From Puniceibacterium confluentis (GTDB taxonomy: Bacteria > Pseudomonadota > Alphaproteobacteria > Rhodobacterales > Rhodobacteraceae), in assembly GCF_007923445.1 (NCBI RefSeq), contig NZ_VOJI01000015.1, forward strand, positions 1-64,000: a stretch of 64,000 nt of DNA, given 5' to 3'. The translations under genes and the position numbers were made by a program. This document shows positions 44,352-54,650 of the stretch, in pieces. Each line of letters opens with the position of its first letter. The first letter of the stretch is position 1. The notes beneath the pieces were generated by a model, which was not told the DNA's origin, did not search any database, and was given only the letters and a program-made list of their open reading frames with translations.

Positions 44352-45896
44352 TCAGAGCAGTTTGATTTCGCTTTGCGCACCCATCGCGCGCGCGAGCGAG
44401 CCAAAGCGGGATTCGGCCACTTCACCGAACAGAGGCTGCGCATCCCTGGTCAGGATCAGCCGCAGAACCTTGTTCTTGGGCTGCCACTGAAGCGTCGCGC
44501 CATCCTGCGACGTGTCGGACATCCACAGCATTGCACCAAAGCGCATCGCCTTGCCCAGTATTTCGGCCTGTTGCTTGCCCGGACCGTCAAGCAGGTCGTA
44601 GAGATCCTCGAACCGGGTACCTTCGCGTTTGTTGCGGTACCGGTGCAGCAGGGCAAGCCCGAGAAACACCCGCTCTGCATGGCTGAGCCCGCCCAGGTTG
44701 GCGCGGGTGGCATTGTCAAAACAGGTTTCGGCCCGATAGTCCGGATGCGCCCGCCAGCTCACGTCGTGCAGCAGGCAGGCCGCGCGGACCAGCCGCTGGC
44801 GCGATGCCGGGCTGTTGCGAAAGATCGGCAGCACAAACTTGTACAGCTTTTTGCCAAAGCCGGGCAGGCGGGCGTCCTTGGCCTCGGCAAAGCGGCAGGC
44901 CTCGATCAGCGGATCCCGGTCACGCAGAGCCTGCGGCATCTGTTCGTACAGCAGTCCTTCGCGGATGCCATAGCTGGAAATCGCGATATCCTTGGGTTTG
45001 AACACCTGCACCAGGCGACGCAGCACTTCGGCGGCATAGGGCACAAGCGACATCCGGGCAGAGGACAAGGAACACTGGCCGCGCAGCTCTTCGAGATCGG
45101 ACTTTTCAATGTATTTCACAGTTGCCTGCACCGACTTCGAAGTCATCCGGTATTCGTGCAGCACATGCAGCGGATACCCCTGGCGGTGCATGTCGATGCG
45201 CGCAATCGCCCGCCAGGATCCGCCAACCAGAAACAGACGGTCGCGCTGGGTGCCCATGGTCTTGGACAAATGGTCCAGTGTTTCGCGGATCACCGCGTCG
45301 CGCGCTTTTTTACCGCCGGCCAGATCGCGCAGTTTCAGGGGTCCGAGCGCCGAGGTCATGCGCTTGCCGACCCGGCCATCGGCAATCTCGGCCAGTTCCA
45401 TCGACGACCCGCCGACGTCGCAAATCAGCCCGTAGCTGCCCGGCCAGCCCAGCAGAACACCCTGGGCGGAAAGCCGCGCTTCTTCTTCGCCGTCAATGAC
45501 CCAGATGCGCAGGCCGGTTGCGGCCTCGACTTCGGCGCGAAAGGCGGGGCCGTCCTCGGCTTCGCGCATCGCGGCTGTCGCGACGGCGGTCAGGGGGGGC
45601 AGGTTCATGCCGTCGGCCAGCATCTGGAACCGGCGGATGGCGCCAAAGGCCCGGGCCTTGCCTTCGGGGTTCAGGCGTCCGGTTTCGGACATGCCGGCCC
45701 CCAGGCCGCACATGATCTTTTCGTTGTAAAAATAGGCAGGGGACCGGGCGGCGCCGTCGAACACCACAAGCCGGACCGAGTTCGAGCCGATGTCGATCAC
45801 GCCGACACGGGACAGGGCGCGGGCCAGCGGGTCGTCAAACAGGGGGCGTCCGAAGGGCCCCCAATCCGGGTGGGACGGGTCCAAGGTGTTGTCCAT
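44352..45896 (-). CDS. ppx: Exopolyphosphatase (Ppx/GppA family)
   Basis: A 514-residue phosphatase with the ASKHA fold: VGVIDIGSNSVRLVV (phosphate-binding), VATAAMREAEDG, ICDVGGSSMELAEI, LVGGSWRAIA, and a C-terminal HD-like helical region (LLHDVSWRAHPDYR). It removes terminal phosphate from polyphosphate or acts on pppGpp. The ATG preceded by AAGGGG (6 nt) is chosen over the one directly abutting it. It lies downstream of ppk in a leftward operon. Confidence 0.9.
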   Translation of the reverse strand: MDNTLDPSHPDWGPFGRPLFDDPLARALSRVGVIDIGSNSVRLVVFDGAARSPAYFYNEKIMCGLGAGMSETGRLNPEGKARAFGAIRRFQMLADGMNLPPLTAVATAAMREAEDGPAFRAEVEAATGLRIWVIDGEEEARLSAQGVLLGWPGSYGLICDVGGSSMELAEIADGRVGKRMTSALGPLKLRDLAGGKKARDAVIRETLDHLSKTMGTQRDRLFLVGGSWRAIARIDMHRQGYPLHVLHEYRMTSKSVQATVKYIEKSDLEELRGQCSLSSARMSLVPYAAEVLRRLVQVFKPKDIAISSYGIREGLLYEQMPQALRDRDPLIEACRFAEAKDARLPGFGKKLYKFVLPIFRNSPASRQRLVRAACLLHDVSWRAHPDYRAETCFDNATRANLGGLSHAERVFLGLALLHRYRNKREGTRFEDLYDLLDGPGKQQAEILGKAMRFGAMLWMSDTSQDGATLQWQPKNKVLRLILTRDAQPLFGEVAESRFGSLARAMGAQSEIKLL

Positions 45897-45996
45897 AATC
45901 ATCCCCTTCAGCCTCGGGGCAACATGACGCAGGCTCTGCTGCCCGTCAAGAAACCAGCCGGTTTTCTCGGGAGTCCAGAAGGGTAGGAAACCGCCC

Positions 45997-48174
45997 CTAG
46001 CTGTCGTCGGTGTGGGTCAGTTGCGGCACATCCTTGGCCCCGGCGGACCCGCGGCCCGACAGCGACGGATTTTCCATGAAGAAGCGGTGGCAGTTGAAGG
46101 CGAATTCGCCTTCCGGCACCGGGTGGCGGACAAAGGCGCCCGAGGGCTCCATCACCCAGCTTTGTGCGGTATCGGCAAGGTTCGCCGCCATGATCTGGCT
46201 CACGATCTGTGCCTTCACGGTGTCATTTTCAATCTCGATCAGTGTTTCGACCCGGCGCGCCAGATTGCGGCCCATCCAGTCGGCGGACGAGATGAACACC
46301 CGGGACTTGCGGTGCGGCAGACCGTGGCCATTGCCGAAACAGGCAATGCGGCTGTGTTCGAGAAACCGCCCGACGATGGATTTCACCCGGATATTTTCCG
46401 ACAGGCCCTTGATGCCCGGGCGGATGCCGCAGATGCCGCGGATCACCAGGTCAATCCTTACACCGGCCTGCGAGGCGGCATACAGCGCGTCGATGATGTC
46501 CGGCTCGATCAGCGAGTTCATCTTGACCCAGATCTGCGCCGGCTTGCCGGCCTGCGCGTGGGCTGCCTCGGCCTCGATCATCTCGATGATCCGCGGCTTG
46601 AGCGAATGCGGCGAGATGGCGAGGTTTTCCAGCCGTTCGGGCAGGGCGTAGCCCGACAGGTAGTTGAACACCTTCGACGCATCGCGCCCCAGCTTGCGGT
46701 CACAGGTGAAGAACGACAGGTCGGTATAGATCTTGGCGGTGATCGGGTGGTAGTTTCCGGTGCCGTAATGGGTATAGGTCACCAGCTTTTCGCCTTCGCG
46801 GCGGACCACGGCGCTGATCTTGGCGTGGGTCTTCCAGTCCAGAAAGCCATAGACAACATGCGCGCCCGAACGTTCCAGCCGCCGCGACTGGCGGATGTTG
46901 GCGGCCTCGTCGAAACGGGCCTTGAGCTCGACCAGAGCCGTCACCGATTTGCCGTCCTCGGCCGCCTCGCACAGGGCATCGACGATGGGTGAGTTGCGCG
47001 ACGTGCGGTAGAGCGTCTGCTTGATTGCCACCACGTCGGGGTCGCGCGCCGCCTGCGCCAGAAACCGCGTCACCATCTCGAAGGTTTCGTAGGGATGGTG
47101 CAGCAGCATGTCCTTCTGACGGATCGCGGCAAACATGTCGCCGTCGTGGTCCTGCACCCGTTCGGGAACGCGCGGGGTGAAAAGCGGCCACAGCAGGTCG
47201 GCACGGGAATCCAGGACAAGTTCCTTGAGATCGGCGGCGCCGATCATGCCTTCGAGCTCGATCACCTCGTCGTCCTTGACGTGCAGTTCACGCATCACGA
47301 CCGATTTCAGCCCTTTGGGGGCGCCGGCAGAGATGGTCAGACGGACAACTTCGCCCCGGCGGCGGCGCTTGAGCGCAACCTCGAATTCGCGCACCAGATC
47401 TTCGGCCTCTTCCTCGACTTCGAGATCGCTGTCGCGCAGCACGCGGAACCCGAACTGGTCCTTGACGCGGTAGCCGGGGAACAGGCTGTCGATGTGCAGC
47501 AGCAGCACGTCTTCGAGAAAGATGAAGCGGCTTTGGCCCTCTTCACAGGGCAGGGCGACAAAGCGGTCGATCTGCGCCGGGATCGGCAGCAGCGCCTGAA
47601 GCCCGCGTTTGTCGCGGCTGCGTTCCAGTTGCAGCGCAAGGCAATAGCCGTTGTTGGCGATGAACGGGAAGGGATGTGCCGGGTCGATGGCAAGCGGCGA
47701 CAGCACCGGAAAGATCTGTTCAAGGAACGTCTCGGCCAGATGTTCCTGGTCTGCCTTGGTCAGCGCGTCGCGGTTGACGACGGTGATGCCATGGGTTTCC
47801 ATCTCGGCGCGCAGCGCGGTCAGCACCCGCTGCTGCGATGCCATCAGGGCGCGGGCGTCCTCGTTGATCAGCACCAGCTGCGCCAGCGGTGTGAGCCCGT
47901 CAGCGGCCGGCGTGGTGTTGCCCGCCTGCGCCAGTTCGCGCAGCCCGGCAACACGAACGGTGTAGAATTCGTCAAGGTTGGCGGCCGAGATCGACACGAA
48001 GCGCAGGCGTTCCAGCAGCGGGACACGCGGGTTCTCGGCCTCTTCCAGCACCCGCCAGTTGAACCCCAGCCAGCTGAGTTCGCGGTTGTAGAAGCGGCCC
48101 GGCCCGGACAGGTCCGTGTCGGGCAGGTCGACCGGGGCGGGCAGTGCGGCTTTGAGAAAATCTGCTTGTGTCAT
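45997..48174 (-). CDS. ppk: Polyphosphate kinase 1
   Basis: A 725-residue PPK1 that polymerises the gamma-phosphate of ATP into polyphosphate. Domains are visible in order: N-terminal helical domain (RFYNRELSWLGFNWRVLEEA), head domain, and two phospholipase-D-like catalytic domains with the autophosphorylated His region (ITYTHYGTGNYHP-like, LVTYTHYGTGNYHP) and RGICGIRPGIKGLSENI, then RSRVFISSADWMGRN-like C-terminal motif. Length is normal. Transcribed leftward after hda, upstream of ppx. Confidence 0.95.
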   Translation of the reverse strand: MTQADFLKAALPAPVDLPDTDLSGPGRFYNRELSWLGFNWRVLEEAENPRVPLLERLRFVSISAANLDEFYTVRVAGLRELAQAGNTTPAADGLTPLAQLVLINEDARALMASQQRVLTALRAEMETHGITVVNRDALTKADQEHLAETFLEQIFPVLSPLAIDPAHPFPFIANNGYCLALQLERSRDKRGLQALLPIPAQIDRFVALPCEEGQSRFIFLEDVLLLHIDSLFPGYRVKDQFGFRVLRDSDLEVEEEAEDLVREFEVALKRRRRGEVVRLTISAGAPKGLKSVVMRELHVKDDEVIELEGMIGAADLKELVLDSRADLLWPLFTPRVPERVQDHDGDMFAAIRQKDMLLHHPYETFEMVTRFLAQAARDPDVVAIKQTLYRTSRNSPIVDALCEAAEDGKSVTALVELKARFDEAANIRQSRRLERSGAHVVYGFLDWKTHAKISAVVRREGEKLVTYTHYGTGNYHPITAKIYTDLSFFTCDRKLGRDASKVFNYLSGYALPERLENLAISPHSLKPRIIEMIEAEAAHAQAGKPAQIWVKMNSLIEPDIIDALYAASQAGVRIDLVIRGICGIRPGIKGLSENIRVKSIVGRFLEHSRIACFGNGHGLPHRKSRVFISSADWMGRNLARRVETLIEIENDTVKAQIVSQIMAANLADTAQSWVMEPSGAFVRHPVPEGEFAFNCHRFFMENPSLSGRGSAGAKDVPQLTHTDDS

Positions 48175-48213
48175 GAGGGCCTTATTGGGGGCGCGTGTAA
48201 AGTCTGTGTGACG

Positions 48214-48909
48214 TCAGGTGGCGTCTTCGTCAAATTGGGGTTCGATCTCTGCCAGGATCCGGCGGGCAAGGCTGCGGCTGGCGCCTTTGGGGGTGCCAAG
48301 GGCCGCATCGTCGATCGCGTCCACCAGACGCCCGGCCATGTCAAAGGACCGCGGCATGTGGCGGACAAGATAGCTGATCGCATCGGGCGCCGGAACGATC
48401 TGGCGGTCCGCGAACAGCTTGGCCAGCACGGCGCACAGCAGGTCATCGTCCGGGTGGGTAAGGCGGGCCGCCTGGGTGCCCATGACGCGGCTGGCAAGGT
48501 CCGGCAGGCCCAGCCGCCACTGCGCCGGCGGGGTGATCGCGGTCAGCAACAGCGAGTTGCCCTGTGCGAGGGTCAGGTTGTGCAGATGGAACAGCGCCTC
48601 TTCGGCCTCGGCGATGCCGGCCACGGCGGGAACATCCTCGACACAGACATGCGCCTCTGCCAGCTGCGGGATGTCGGCATCGGGCAGGTCGCGCGACTGC
48701 AGGATGGCGGCACCGGACTCGGCGCGCCAGACATGGGCGAGATGGGTCTTGCCGGACCCCTTTGGCCCGGTCAGCACCAGCTTGCGGCCGGGCCAGTCGC
48801 GCCAGCCGTCGATCTGCGCGGTGGCCAGCGCATTGGCGTCGGAGACATAGAAATCGCCGCGACCCAGGGCGGGGCGGAACGGAAGGTCAAGTTTGAGCTG
48901 GCGTGCCAT
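48214..48909 (-). CDS. hda: Hda-like DnaA-regulatory protein
   Basis: A 231-residue AAA+-type protein related to DnaA domain III: Walker A in LTGPKGSGKTHLAHVW near 45, a degenerate Walker B region (VCVEDV), sensor LLLTAITPPAQW and RVMGTQAARLTHPDDDLL. The N-terminus QLKLDLPF is a clamp-binding-like motif seen in Hda (QLxLxL). It would promote ATP hydrolysis on DnaA and limit replication initiation. It is between perM-like and ppk in a leftward operon. Confidence 0.8.
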   Translation of the reverse strand: MARQLKLDLPFRPALGRGDFYVSDANALATAQIDGWRDWPGRKLVLTGPKGSGKTHLAHVWRAESGAAILQSRDLPDADIPQLAEAHVCVEDVPAVAGIAEAEEALFHLHNLTLAQGNSLLLTAITPPAQWRLGLPDLASRVMGTQAARLTHPDDDLLCAVLAKLFADRQIVPAPDAISYLVRHMPRSFDMAGRLVDAIDDAALGTPKGASRSLARRILAEIEPQFDEDAT

Positions 48910-48912
48910 GAT

Positions 48913-50001
48913 CTAGTCCAGGCGTTCTGGGAGGGGGGCCACATCCCCCGGCAATGTCCCGGTATAAAGGCTGCTGCCCTTGTAGCGCGCCACGGCAAAA
49001 CGGGCGATCACGCCCAGTGCGGCGGCCATCGGAACAGCGATCAGCATCCCGACAAAGCCGAAGAGGGTGCCAAAGACCGACAGGGCAAAGATCAGCCAGA
49101 CCGGGTGCAACCCGACGGAATTGCCAACCAGTTTCGGCGTCAGCACGTTGCCTTCGATGACCTGACCCAGCACGAAGATCCCGGCGACCAGTCCCAGCGA
49201 CAGCCAGTCGCCCCAGAACTGGAACAACCCGAGACCGATCGCCAGCGCGCCGCCGACCAGCGCCCCGACGTAGGGAATAAAGGTGATCAGCCCGGCGACA
49301 AAGCCCACCACAAGACCGAACTGCAACCCGACCAGCATCAGCGCCAGCGCATAGTATGTGCCCAGGATCAGGCAGACCGTGCCCATGCCGCGGATGAACG
49401 ATGCCAGAGTGTTGTCGATTTCGCTGGCCAGGTGACGGATCGTCGGGGCGTGGTCGCGCGGCAATAGCTCGTCTATCCGCGCCACCATCCGGTCCCAGTC
49501 CAGCAGCAGATAGACGGCCACCACCGGCACGATGATGAACAGCACGACGATGTTCAGGATGGAGGCGGCGGATGACAGCGCGGTATTGAGCAGCTCCCCG
49601 CCGCGATCGCGGATGGTGTTGCCGATGGACACCAGGGTTTCGCGGACCACGCCGCCTTCATCCAGCAGATTGGGGAACCGCTCGGCCAGAAAGGTTTGCA
49701 GGTTGTTGAACAGCTGCGGCGCGGTGTTGATCAACTGTCCGGTCTGCTGGATCAGCAGCGGCACCACCAGCAGCATGAGCAGCACAAAGATCAGCAGCGC
49801 GACCAGCGTGATCGTCGCCGTGGCCAGCGCCCGGCTGAATCCCAGTCGTTCGAGCCGGTCGGCGACCGGGTCAAGGAAATAGGCAATTGCACCGCCCACC
49901 AGAAACGGCAGCAGTACGTTGCCGAGATACCAGAGCGCCACCGCAAAGACGAGCGTGGCAATGCCCCAGTATTTCAGCTGATCGCGTGCGGGCAACGCCA
50001 T
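48913..50001 (-). CDS. AI-2E/PerM-family transporter-like membrane protein
   Basis: A 362-residue protein with about eight membrane segments and the PerM pattern: LPFLVGGAIAYFLDPVADRLER near the start, LLLDWDRMVARIDELLPRDH centrally, and FIPYVGALVGGALA, GNVLTPKLVGNSVGLHPVWL, LFGFVGMLIAVPMAA in the last third. The family includes quorum-signal exporters and unknown permeases. The ATG chosen has a good N-terminus; a GTG 9 nt upstream with AGGAG only 3 nt before it is less likely. First gene of the leftward group. Confidence 0.8.
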   Translation of the reverse strand: MALPARDQLKYWGIATLVFAVALWYLGNVLLPFLVGGAIAYFLDPVADRLERLGFSRALATATITLVALLIFVLLMLLVVPLLIQQTGQLINTAPQLFNNLQTFLAERFPNLLDEGGVVRETLVSIGNTIRDRGGELLNTALSSAASILNIVVLFIIVPVVAVYLLLDWDRMVARIDELLPRDHAPTIRHLASEIDNTLASFIRGMGTVCLILGTYYALALMLVGLQFGLVVGFVAGLITFIPYVGALVGGALAIGLGLFQFWGDWLSLGLVAGIFVLGQVIEGNVLTPKLVGNSVGLHPVWLIFALSVFGTLFGFVGMLIAVPMAAALGVIARFAVARYKGSSLYTGTLPGDVAPLPERLD

Positions 50002-50229
50002 GATCGTCACAAACTCCTGTAGCTACGCCCTACATCGCGGTTTGTTGGCAGGGATTCAAGGCCCCGGGGCTGGCGGGGGCGGTCCAACCGCCCGAACCGG
50101 CGTTTTATGCTCCGCAGGCCGGAGGGCACGGTGCCGCAGTGTGACACTGGCCGGATTTGGCCCCCTTGCCAAGAGGGGTCCCTTGGCTCACAACCCAAGG
50201 CGACCCATTTTTCGTCCAGAGGAACACCG

Positions 50230-51573
50230 ATGCGCCTGAGCCGTTACTTTATGCCTGTCCTGCGCGAGACACCTGCGGAAGCGCAGATCGTCAGCCACCG
50301 CTACATGCTGCGCGCCGGTATGATCAAACAGGCCGCGGCAGGGATCTATTCCTGGCTGCCGCTGGGCTACAGGGTGCTGCGCAACATCGAGCGGATCGTG
50401 CACGAGGAACAGCAGCGCGCCGGCCACATTCCAATGCTGATGCCGACGCTGCAGTCGGCGGATCTGTGGAAGGAATCGGGGCGTTATGACGCCTATGGCC
50501 CCGAAATGCTGCGCATCAAGGACCGTCAGGACCGCGACATGCTCTACGGTCCGACCAACGAGGAAATGATCACCGACATTTTCCGCAGCCACGTCGGGTC
50601 ATACAAGGACCTGCCGATGACGCTGTACCACATCCAGTGGAAATTCCGCGACGAGATGCGCCCCCGCTTCGGGGTCATGCGTGGCCGCGAATTCCTGATG
50701 AAGGACGGCTACAATTTCGACCTGACCAAAGAGGACGCCTTGCACGCCTACAACCGGCACCTGGTCAGCTATCTGCGCAGCTACGAACGGATGGGCCTGC
50801 AGGCGATCCCGATGCGGGCGGATTCCGGTCCCATCGGCGGCGACGACACCCACGAATTCCTGGTGCTGGCGGACACCGGAGAATCCGAGGTGTTTTATGA
50901 CAGCGACATCACCGAACTGAAGTTCGGCGACCGCACCATCGACTATGACTCGGTCGAGCAGTGCCAGGCGGTGCTCGAAGAGTTCACGTCGCGCTACGCC
51001 CGCACCGATGAAACCCATGATGCCGCCTTGTTCAACGAGGTTCCCGAAGCGCGCCGCCGGGTCGCGCGCGGCATCGAGGTCGGGCAGATCTTCTATTTCG
51101 GCACCAAATATTCCGCCGCCATGGGGGCCACGGTGGTGGACGAAACCGGCGCAAAGGTTCCGGTGCACATGGGTTCGCACGGGATCGGCGTGTCGCGTCT
51201 TCTGGGCGCGATCATCGAGGCAAGCCATGACGACAAGGGCATCATCTGGCCCGAGGGTGTGACGCCTTTCCATTGCGGGATCGTGAACCTGCGCCAGGGC
51301 GATACAGAGGCGGATGCCGCCTGTCAGTCACTGTACGACGCGTTGACGGCCCTGGGGCTGGAGCCTCTCTACGATGACAGGGATGAACGCGCAGGCGCCA
51401 AGTTCGCGACCATGGACCTGATCGGGCTGCCGTGGCGCATCACCGTGGGTCCGCGCGGGCTCAAGAACGGCGTGGTGGAACTGACGTCGCGCCGCACCGG
51501 CGACAGCGAGGAACTGCCCCCCGCAGCGGCCATCGCGAAGATTGCGGCCATCTACGGCGCGATCGCGGCCTGA
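50230..51573 (+). CDS. proS: Prolyl-tRNA synthetase (short form)
   Basis: A 447-residue class II aaRS without the INS editing domain, the form usual in alphaproteobacteria. Class II motifs are seen: [23 protein letters not shown] near the N-terminus, [36 protein letters not shown] (motif 2), and [16 protein letters not shown] (motif 3), then an anticodon-binding domain. The ATG with GAGGAACA upstream is used; the longer frame from 50107 covers an untranslated leader that can form GGGCGGT/ACCGCCC and CCTTGG/CCAAGG hairpins. Its region is divergent from perM. Confidence 0.95.
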   Translation: MRLSRYFMPVLRETPAEAQIVSHRYMLRAGMIKQAAAGIYSWLPLGYRVLRNIERIVHEEQQRAGHIPMLMPTLQSADLWKESGRYDAYGPEMLRIKDRQDRDMLYGPTNEEMITDIFRSHVGSYKDLPMTLYHIQWKFRDEMRPRFGVMRGREFLMKDGYNFDLTKEDALHAYNRHLVSYLRSYERMGLQAIPMRADSGPIGGDDTHEFLVLADTGESEVFYDSDITELKFGDRTIDYDSVEQCQAVLEEFTSRYARTDETHDAALFNEVPEARRRVARGIEVGQIFYFGTKYSAAMGATVVDETGAKVPVHMGSHGIGVSRLLGAIIEASHDDKGIIWPEGVTPFHCGIVNLRQGDTEADAACQSLYDALTALGLEPLYDDRDERAGAKFATMDLIGLPWRITVGPRGLKNGVVELTSRRTGDSEELPPAAAIAKIAAIYGAIAA

Positions 51574-51650
51574 AGACTGGCTGGCGCGCCGGGAACCTGC
51601 CAGGTTATCTCCTGCATCCGCAAAGAGGGTGACCATGAGGAACAAGCCGC

Positions 51651-52140
51651 ATGATCCTGCGCGCCATCGCCCTGGCTGCCGGGCGGGGCGGCGCTGTCGG
51701 GCTGTCGCAATTCCCGGAATTTTCGCAACAGTATTTGCTGCGGCTTGGCGGAGCGGTGGACGGCCTCGCGCGGGTGATCCGGCAGTTTGACAGAGATGCA
51801 GCCAAGGTCAGTTTCAGTCGCGGAACTGAGGCAAAGCGGTGCCTTCGGTGCTGAAAGGACCAGAACCATGCAGGATACCCTGGCCGGGTACCGACGCCTG
51901 AGCCGTGACCACATCGCGCTCGAGGCGGCAGACCCGTTCACACGTGTGTGCCTTGCGGGACATTTGCATGACGCCGAAATCGCCGCGCGGACATGGACAG
52001 CTTACCGGCCCGCGCTGCCGGTGTCCTTCGAGGCGGCAGTCTTCGGCAGTGGCGGGAGCGCGTCGTTCGCAGGCGCAACTGCCGGGCACTTGTCGCTGTT
52101 CCCGGGACGCCTTCGCTGCCGACGCCGCGCGCCGGGCTGA
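51651..52140 (+). pseudogene. DUF2937-family protein, frameshifted
   Basis: The first part reads MILRAIALAAGRGGAVGL, FPEFSQQYLLRLGGAVDGLA, then VIRQFDRDAAKVSFS. The matching continuation (VAELRQSGAFGAERTRTMQD, YRRLSRDHIALEAADPFTRV, EIAARTWTAYRPALPVSFEA) is found in another frame from about 51800. The two join to a normal DUF2937 membrane protein only with a one-base frame change near 51800-51815. It is either a recent pseudogene or a sequencing error. The end is also somewhat divergent. Confidence 0.6.
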
Positions 52141-52183
52141 GACGGTTGCGGCTCCGGCGTTCGGATCCTCCCGCGACCGGGGC

Positions 52184-52232
52184 GCAAAACTTTTCCTGAA
52201 AAGTTTTGCCAAGAGTTTTTTCAAAACTCTTG
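52184..52232. terminator. Tandem terminator hairpins between DUF2937 and glmM
   Basis: Two perfect stems lie back to back: GCAAAACTTTTC/GAAAAGTTTTGC (12 bp) and CAAGAGTTTT/AAAACTCTTG (10 bp, TTC loop). Because the stems contain T and A runs, they can terminate transcripts from both directions, here proS side and glmM side. Confidence 0.75.
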
Positions 52233-52257
52233 CGCGCACCTGCGCCGACACTGCTGG

Positions 52258-53601
52258 TCAGACAGCTGCTTCGACTTCACCGACGATGCTGTCGACCACC
52301 GAACGCAGGATCGTCTCGTCTTCGCACTCGGCCATCACCCGGATCAGCGGCTCGGTTCCGGATTTGCGTATCAGCAGTCGTCCCCGGTCGCCAAGTGTCG
52401 ACTCCGCTGCCGCGATGGCGGCTATCACGGCGGCATTTTCCAAGGGGCTCTGACCGGCCGCATAACGGACATTGCGCAGCAACTGCGGCACAGGGTCAAA
52501 GTTGCGGCACAGCTCGCTGGCCGGTTGCCCGGTCCGTACCATTTCCGCCAGAAACTGAAGACCGGCCATGAGTCCGTCGCCGGTTGTGGCAAATTCCGTC
52601 ATCACGATGTGCCCAGACTGTTCTCCGCCGAGGTTCCATCCGCCGCGGCGCATCGCCTCGACCACGTACCGGTCGCCAACCCCGGTCCGCTCCAGCCGCA
52701 GGCCGCGTCCTGTCAGGAATCGCTCCAGCCCGAGGTTGGACATCACCGTGGCCACCAGTGTGCCATCCTTCAGGCGACCTTCCTCAGCCCAGCGGGCTGC
52801 CATCATCGCCATCAGCTGGTCGCCATCCGCCACCGTGCCGGTTTCGTCGATGATCATCACCCGGTCGGCATCGCCGTCGAGGCAGATACCGATCTGGGCG
52901 CCATGGGCCACGACCGTCTCTGCGGCCACCCGGGGCTTGGTCGAGCCGCAGTCCAGGTTGATGTTGGTCCCATTGGGCGACACCCCGATCGGGATCACGT
53001 CCGCACCCAGTTCCCAAAGCACTTCGGGCGCCGCGCGCCAGGCCGCACCGTTGGCGCAGTCGATCACCACCTTCATCCCATCAAGGCGCATGCCCGCCGG
53101 AAAGGTCGATTTGACCCGTTCCTGATACCGCGAGCGACCATCGTCGATGCGGCGGGCGCGGCCGATGTTGTCCGCAGCGGCCGGTGCGACGCCTTCGGTG
53201 ACAAGGGCCTCGATCTCGGCCTCGGCCTCGTCCGACAGTTTGAAGCCGTCGGGGCCGAAAAACTTGATTCCATTGTCCTGGCTGGGATTGTGCGACGCTG
53301 AAATCATGATTCCAAGGTCGGCCCGCATCGACGGGGTGAGCAGTCCGACCGCCGGTGTTGGCACCGGGCCGAGCAGCAAGACGTTCATACCGGTCGAGGT
53401 GAGGCCCGCGGTCAGGGCATTTTCGAACATGTATCCCGACAGCCGCGTATCCTTGCCGATCACGACGCGATGCACGCCGCCTCTGTCCCGGCGAAAGTAC
53501 CGCCCCGCGGCCGCGCCGATGGCAAGCGCCATCTGGGCCGTCATCGGATGGATGTTGGCCGTGCCCCGCACGCCGTCGGTGCCGAAAAGCTTACGTGTCA
53601 T
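52258..53601 (-). CDS. glmM: Phosphoglucosamine mutase
   Basis: A 447-residue enzyme that makes GlcN-1-P for UDP-GlcNAc. It has the N-terminal [11 protein letters not shown], the phosphoserine loop [16 protein letters not shown], the Mg loop [11 protein letters not shown], sugar-binding GGEQSGH and the phosphate-binding end [12 protein letters not shown]. Transcribed leftward; its start overlaps the folP stop by 11 nt, so folB-like, folP and glmM form one operon, a common arrangement. Confidence 0.97.
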   Translation of the reverse strand: MTRKLFGTDGVRGTANIHPMTAQMALAIGAAAGRYFRRDRGGVHRVVIGKDTRLSGYMFENALTAGLTSTGMNVLLLGPVPTPAVGLLTPSMRADLGIMISASHNPSQDNGIKFFGPDGFKLSDEAEAEIEALVTEGVAPAAADNIGRARRIDDGRSRYQERVKSTFPAGMRLDGMKVVIDCANGAAWRAAPEVLWELGADVIPIGVSPNGTNINLDCGSTKPRVAAETVVAHGAQIGICLDGDADRVMIIDETGTVADGDQLMAMMAARWAEEGRLKDGTLVATVMSNLGLERFLTGRGLRLERTGVGDRYVVEAMRRGGWNLGGEQSGHIVMTEFATTGDGLMAGLQFLAEMVRTGQPASELCRNFDPVPQLLRNVRYAAGQSPLENAAVIAAIAAAESTLGDRGRLLIRKSGTEPLIRVMAECEDETILRSVVDSIVGEVEAAV

Positions 53602-54610
53602 CGCTTTCTCCTCTCTCTACCGCGGACCAGAGCGCAAGCGCCTGGGCCGTCTCGGCCACATCGTGTACGCGCAGGATCTGCACCCCCTGTGCAACCGCCG
53701 CCAGCGCGACAGCAATCGAGCCGGGCATGCGGCGGTCTGCGTCCTGCACGCCCGATATGCGCCCGATGAAGCCTTTGCGCGACGCCCCCACCAACACCGG
53801 GCAACCCAGCGCATGGAACAGGCTGACATTGCGCAGAATGGTCAGGTTGTGCGCCAGGTTCTTGCCGAATCCGATGCCCGGATCGACAAGGATGCGGCCG
53901 CGTGGAATGCCCAGGTCCTGGAGCATCAGGACCTGGGCGGCCAGGAAATCGTAGACATCCAGCAGCACGTCATCGTAGCGCGGGTTGTCCTGCATCGTCT
54001 CGGGGTCGCCGCTTGCGTGCATGACGCAGACAGGCAGGCCCTGGCGGGCGCAGTACTGGCCCAGCATCCTGTCGTAGGTGAACCCGGAGACATCGTTCAC
54101 CAGCGACGCGCCGGCCTTGATCGCCGCCTCCGCCACACTGTATTTGCGGGTGTCGATGGAGACCGGAACAGAGACCGCGCTGCTGAGGGCGGTGATGACC
54201 GGTTCGATCCGCGCAATTTCGCTGGGGATGGGGACGGCGGCGGCCCCGGGGCGGGTCGATTCACCGCCCACGTCGATGATGTCGGCCCCGTCGGCAACCA
54301 TCTGCCGGGCGTGGGCCGCGGCTCGTGCCGGGCCGCTGAACCTGCCGCCATCGGAAAAGCTGTCCGGTGTCACGTTGATGATGCCCATGATGCGGGGCCG
54401 GTCGAAGCTCATGCCACAGACCGGCGGACGCGCCGCGGACAGGGTGTCCAGCACAGCACCGGGCAGGGCCGAGGCGGGTACACGTTCGGCGGGAGCGTCG
54501 CGGCGCAGATGTTCGACATGGCTGAACCAGGCCGGTCCGCCGGCAAGGGGCACGGCGCCGTCGGGACGGGGCCGGTCGTTCCGGACAAGGGGGCGGAAAT
54601 AGTCGCTCAT
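53591..54610 (-). CDS. folP: Dihydropteroate synthase
   Basis: A 339-residue enzyme joining p-aminobenzoate to dihydropterin pyrophosphate in folate synthesis; the target of sulfonamides. Motifs: [56 protein letters not shown] and [13 protein letters not shown]. An N-terminal ~75-residue extension ([20 protein letters not shown]...) precedes the TIM barrel. I start at the ATG (MSDYF); the longer frame is not supported. It lies between the folB-like gene and glmM. Confidence 0.95.
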   Translation of the reverse strand: MSDYFRPLVRNDRPRPDGAVPLAGGPAWFSHVEHLRRDAPAERVPASALPGAVLDTLSAARPPVCGMSFDRPRIMGIINVTPDSFSDGGRFSGPARAAAHARQMVADGADIIDVGGESTRPGAAAVPIPSEIARIEPVITALSSAVSVPVSIDTRKYSVAEAAIKAGASLVNDVSGFTYDRMLGQYCARQGLPVCVMHASGDPETMQDNPRYDDVLLDVYDFLAAQVLMLQDLGIPRGRILVDPGIGFGKNLAHNLTILRNVSLFHALGCPVLVGASRKGFIGRISGVQDADRRMPGSIAVALAAVAQGVQILRVHDVAETAQALALWSAVERGESDDT

Positions 54611-54650
54611 GCGGTCTTGAATGGGGTATGGGGTGGCTGTTGGCAAGCGC

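Noticed and set aside
44373-45986. 537-codon plus-strand frame
   Set aside because: Antisense to ppx, with no motif of its own.
47095-49467. 790-codon plus-strand frame
   Set aside because: Antisense to ppk, hda and the perM-like gene, all of which have clear family motifs.
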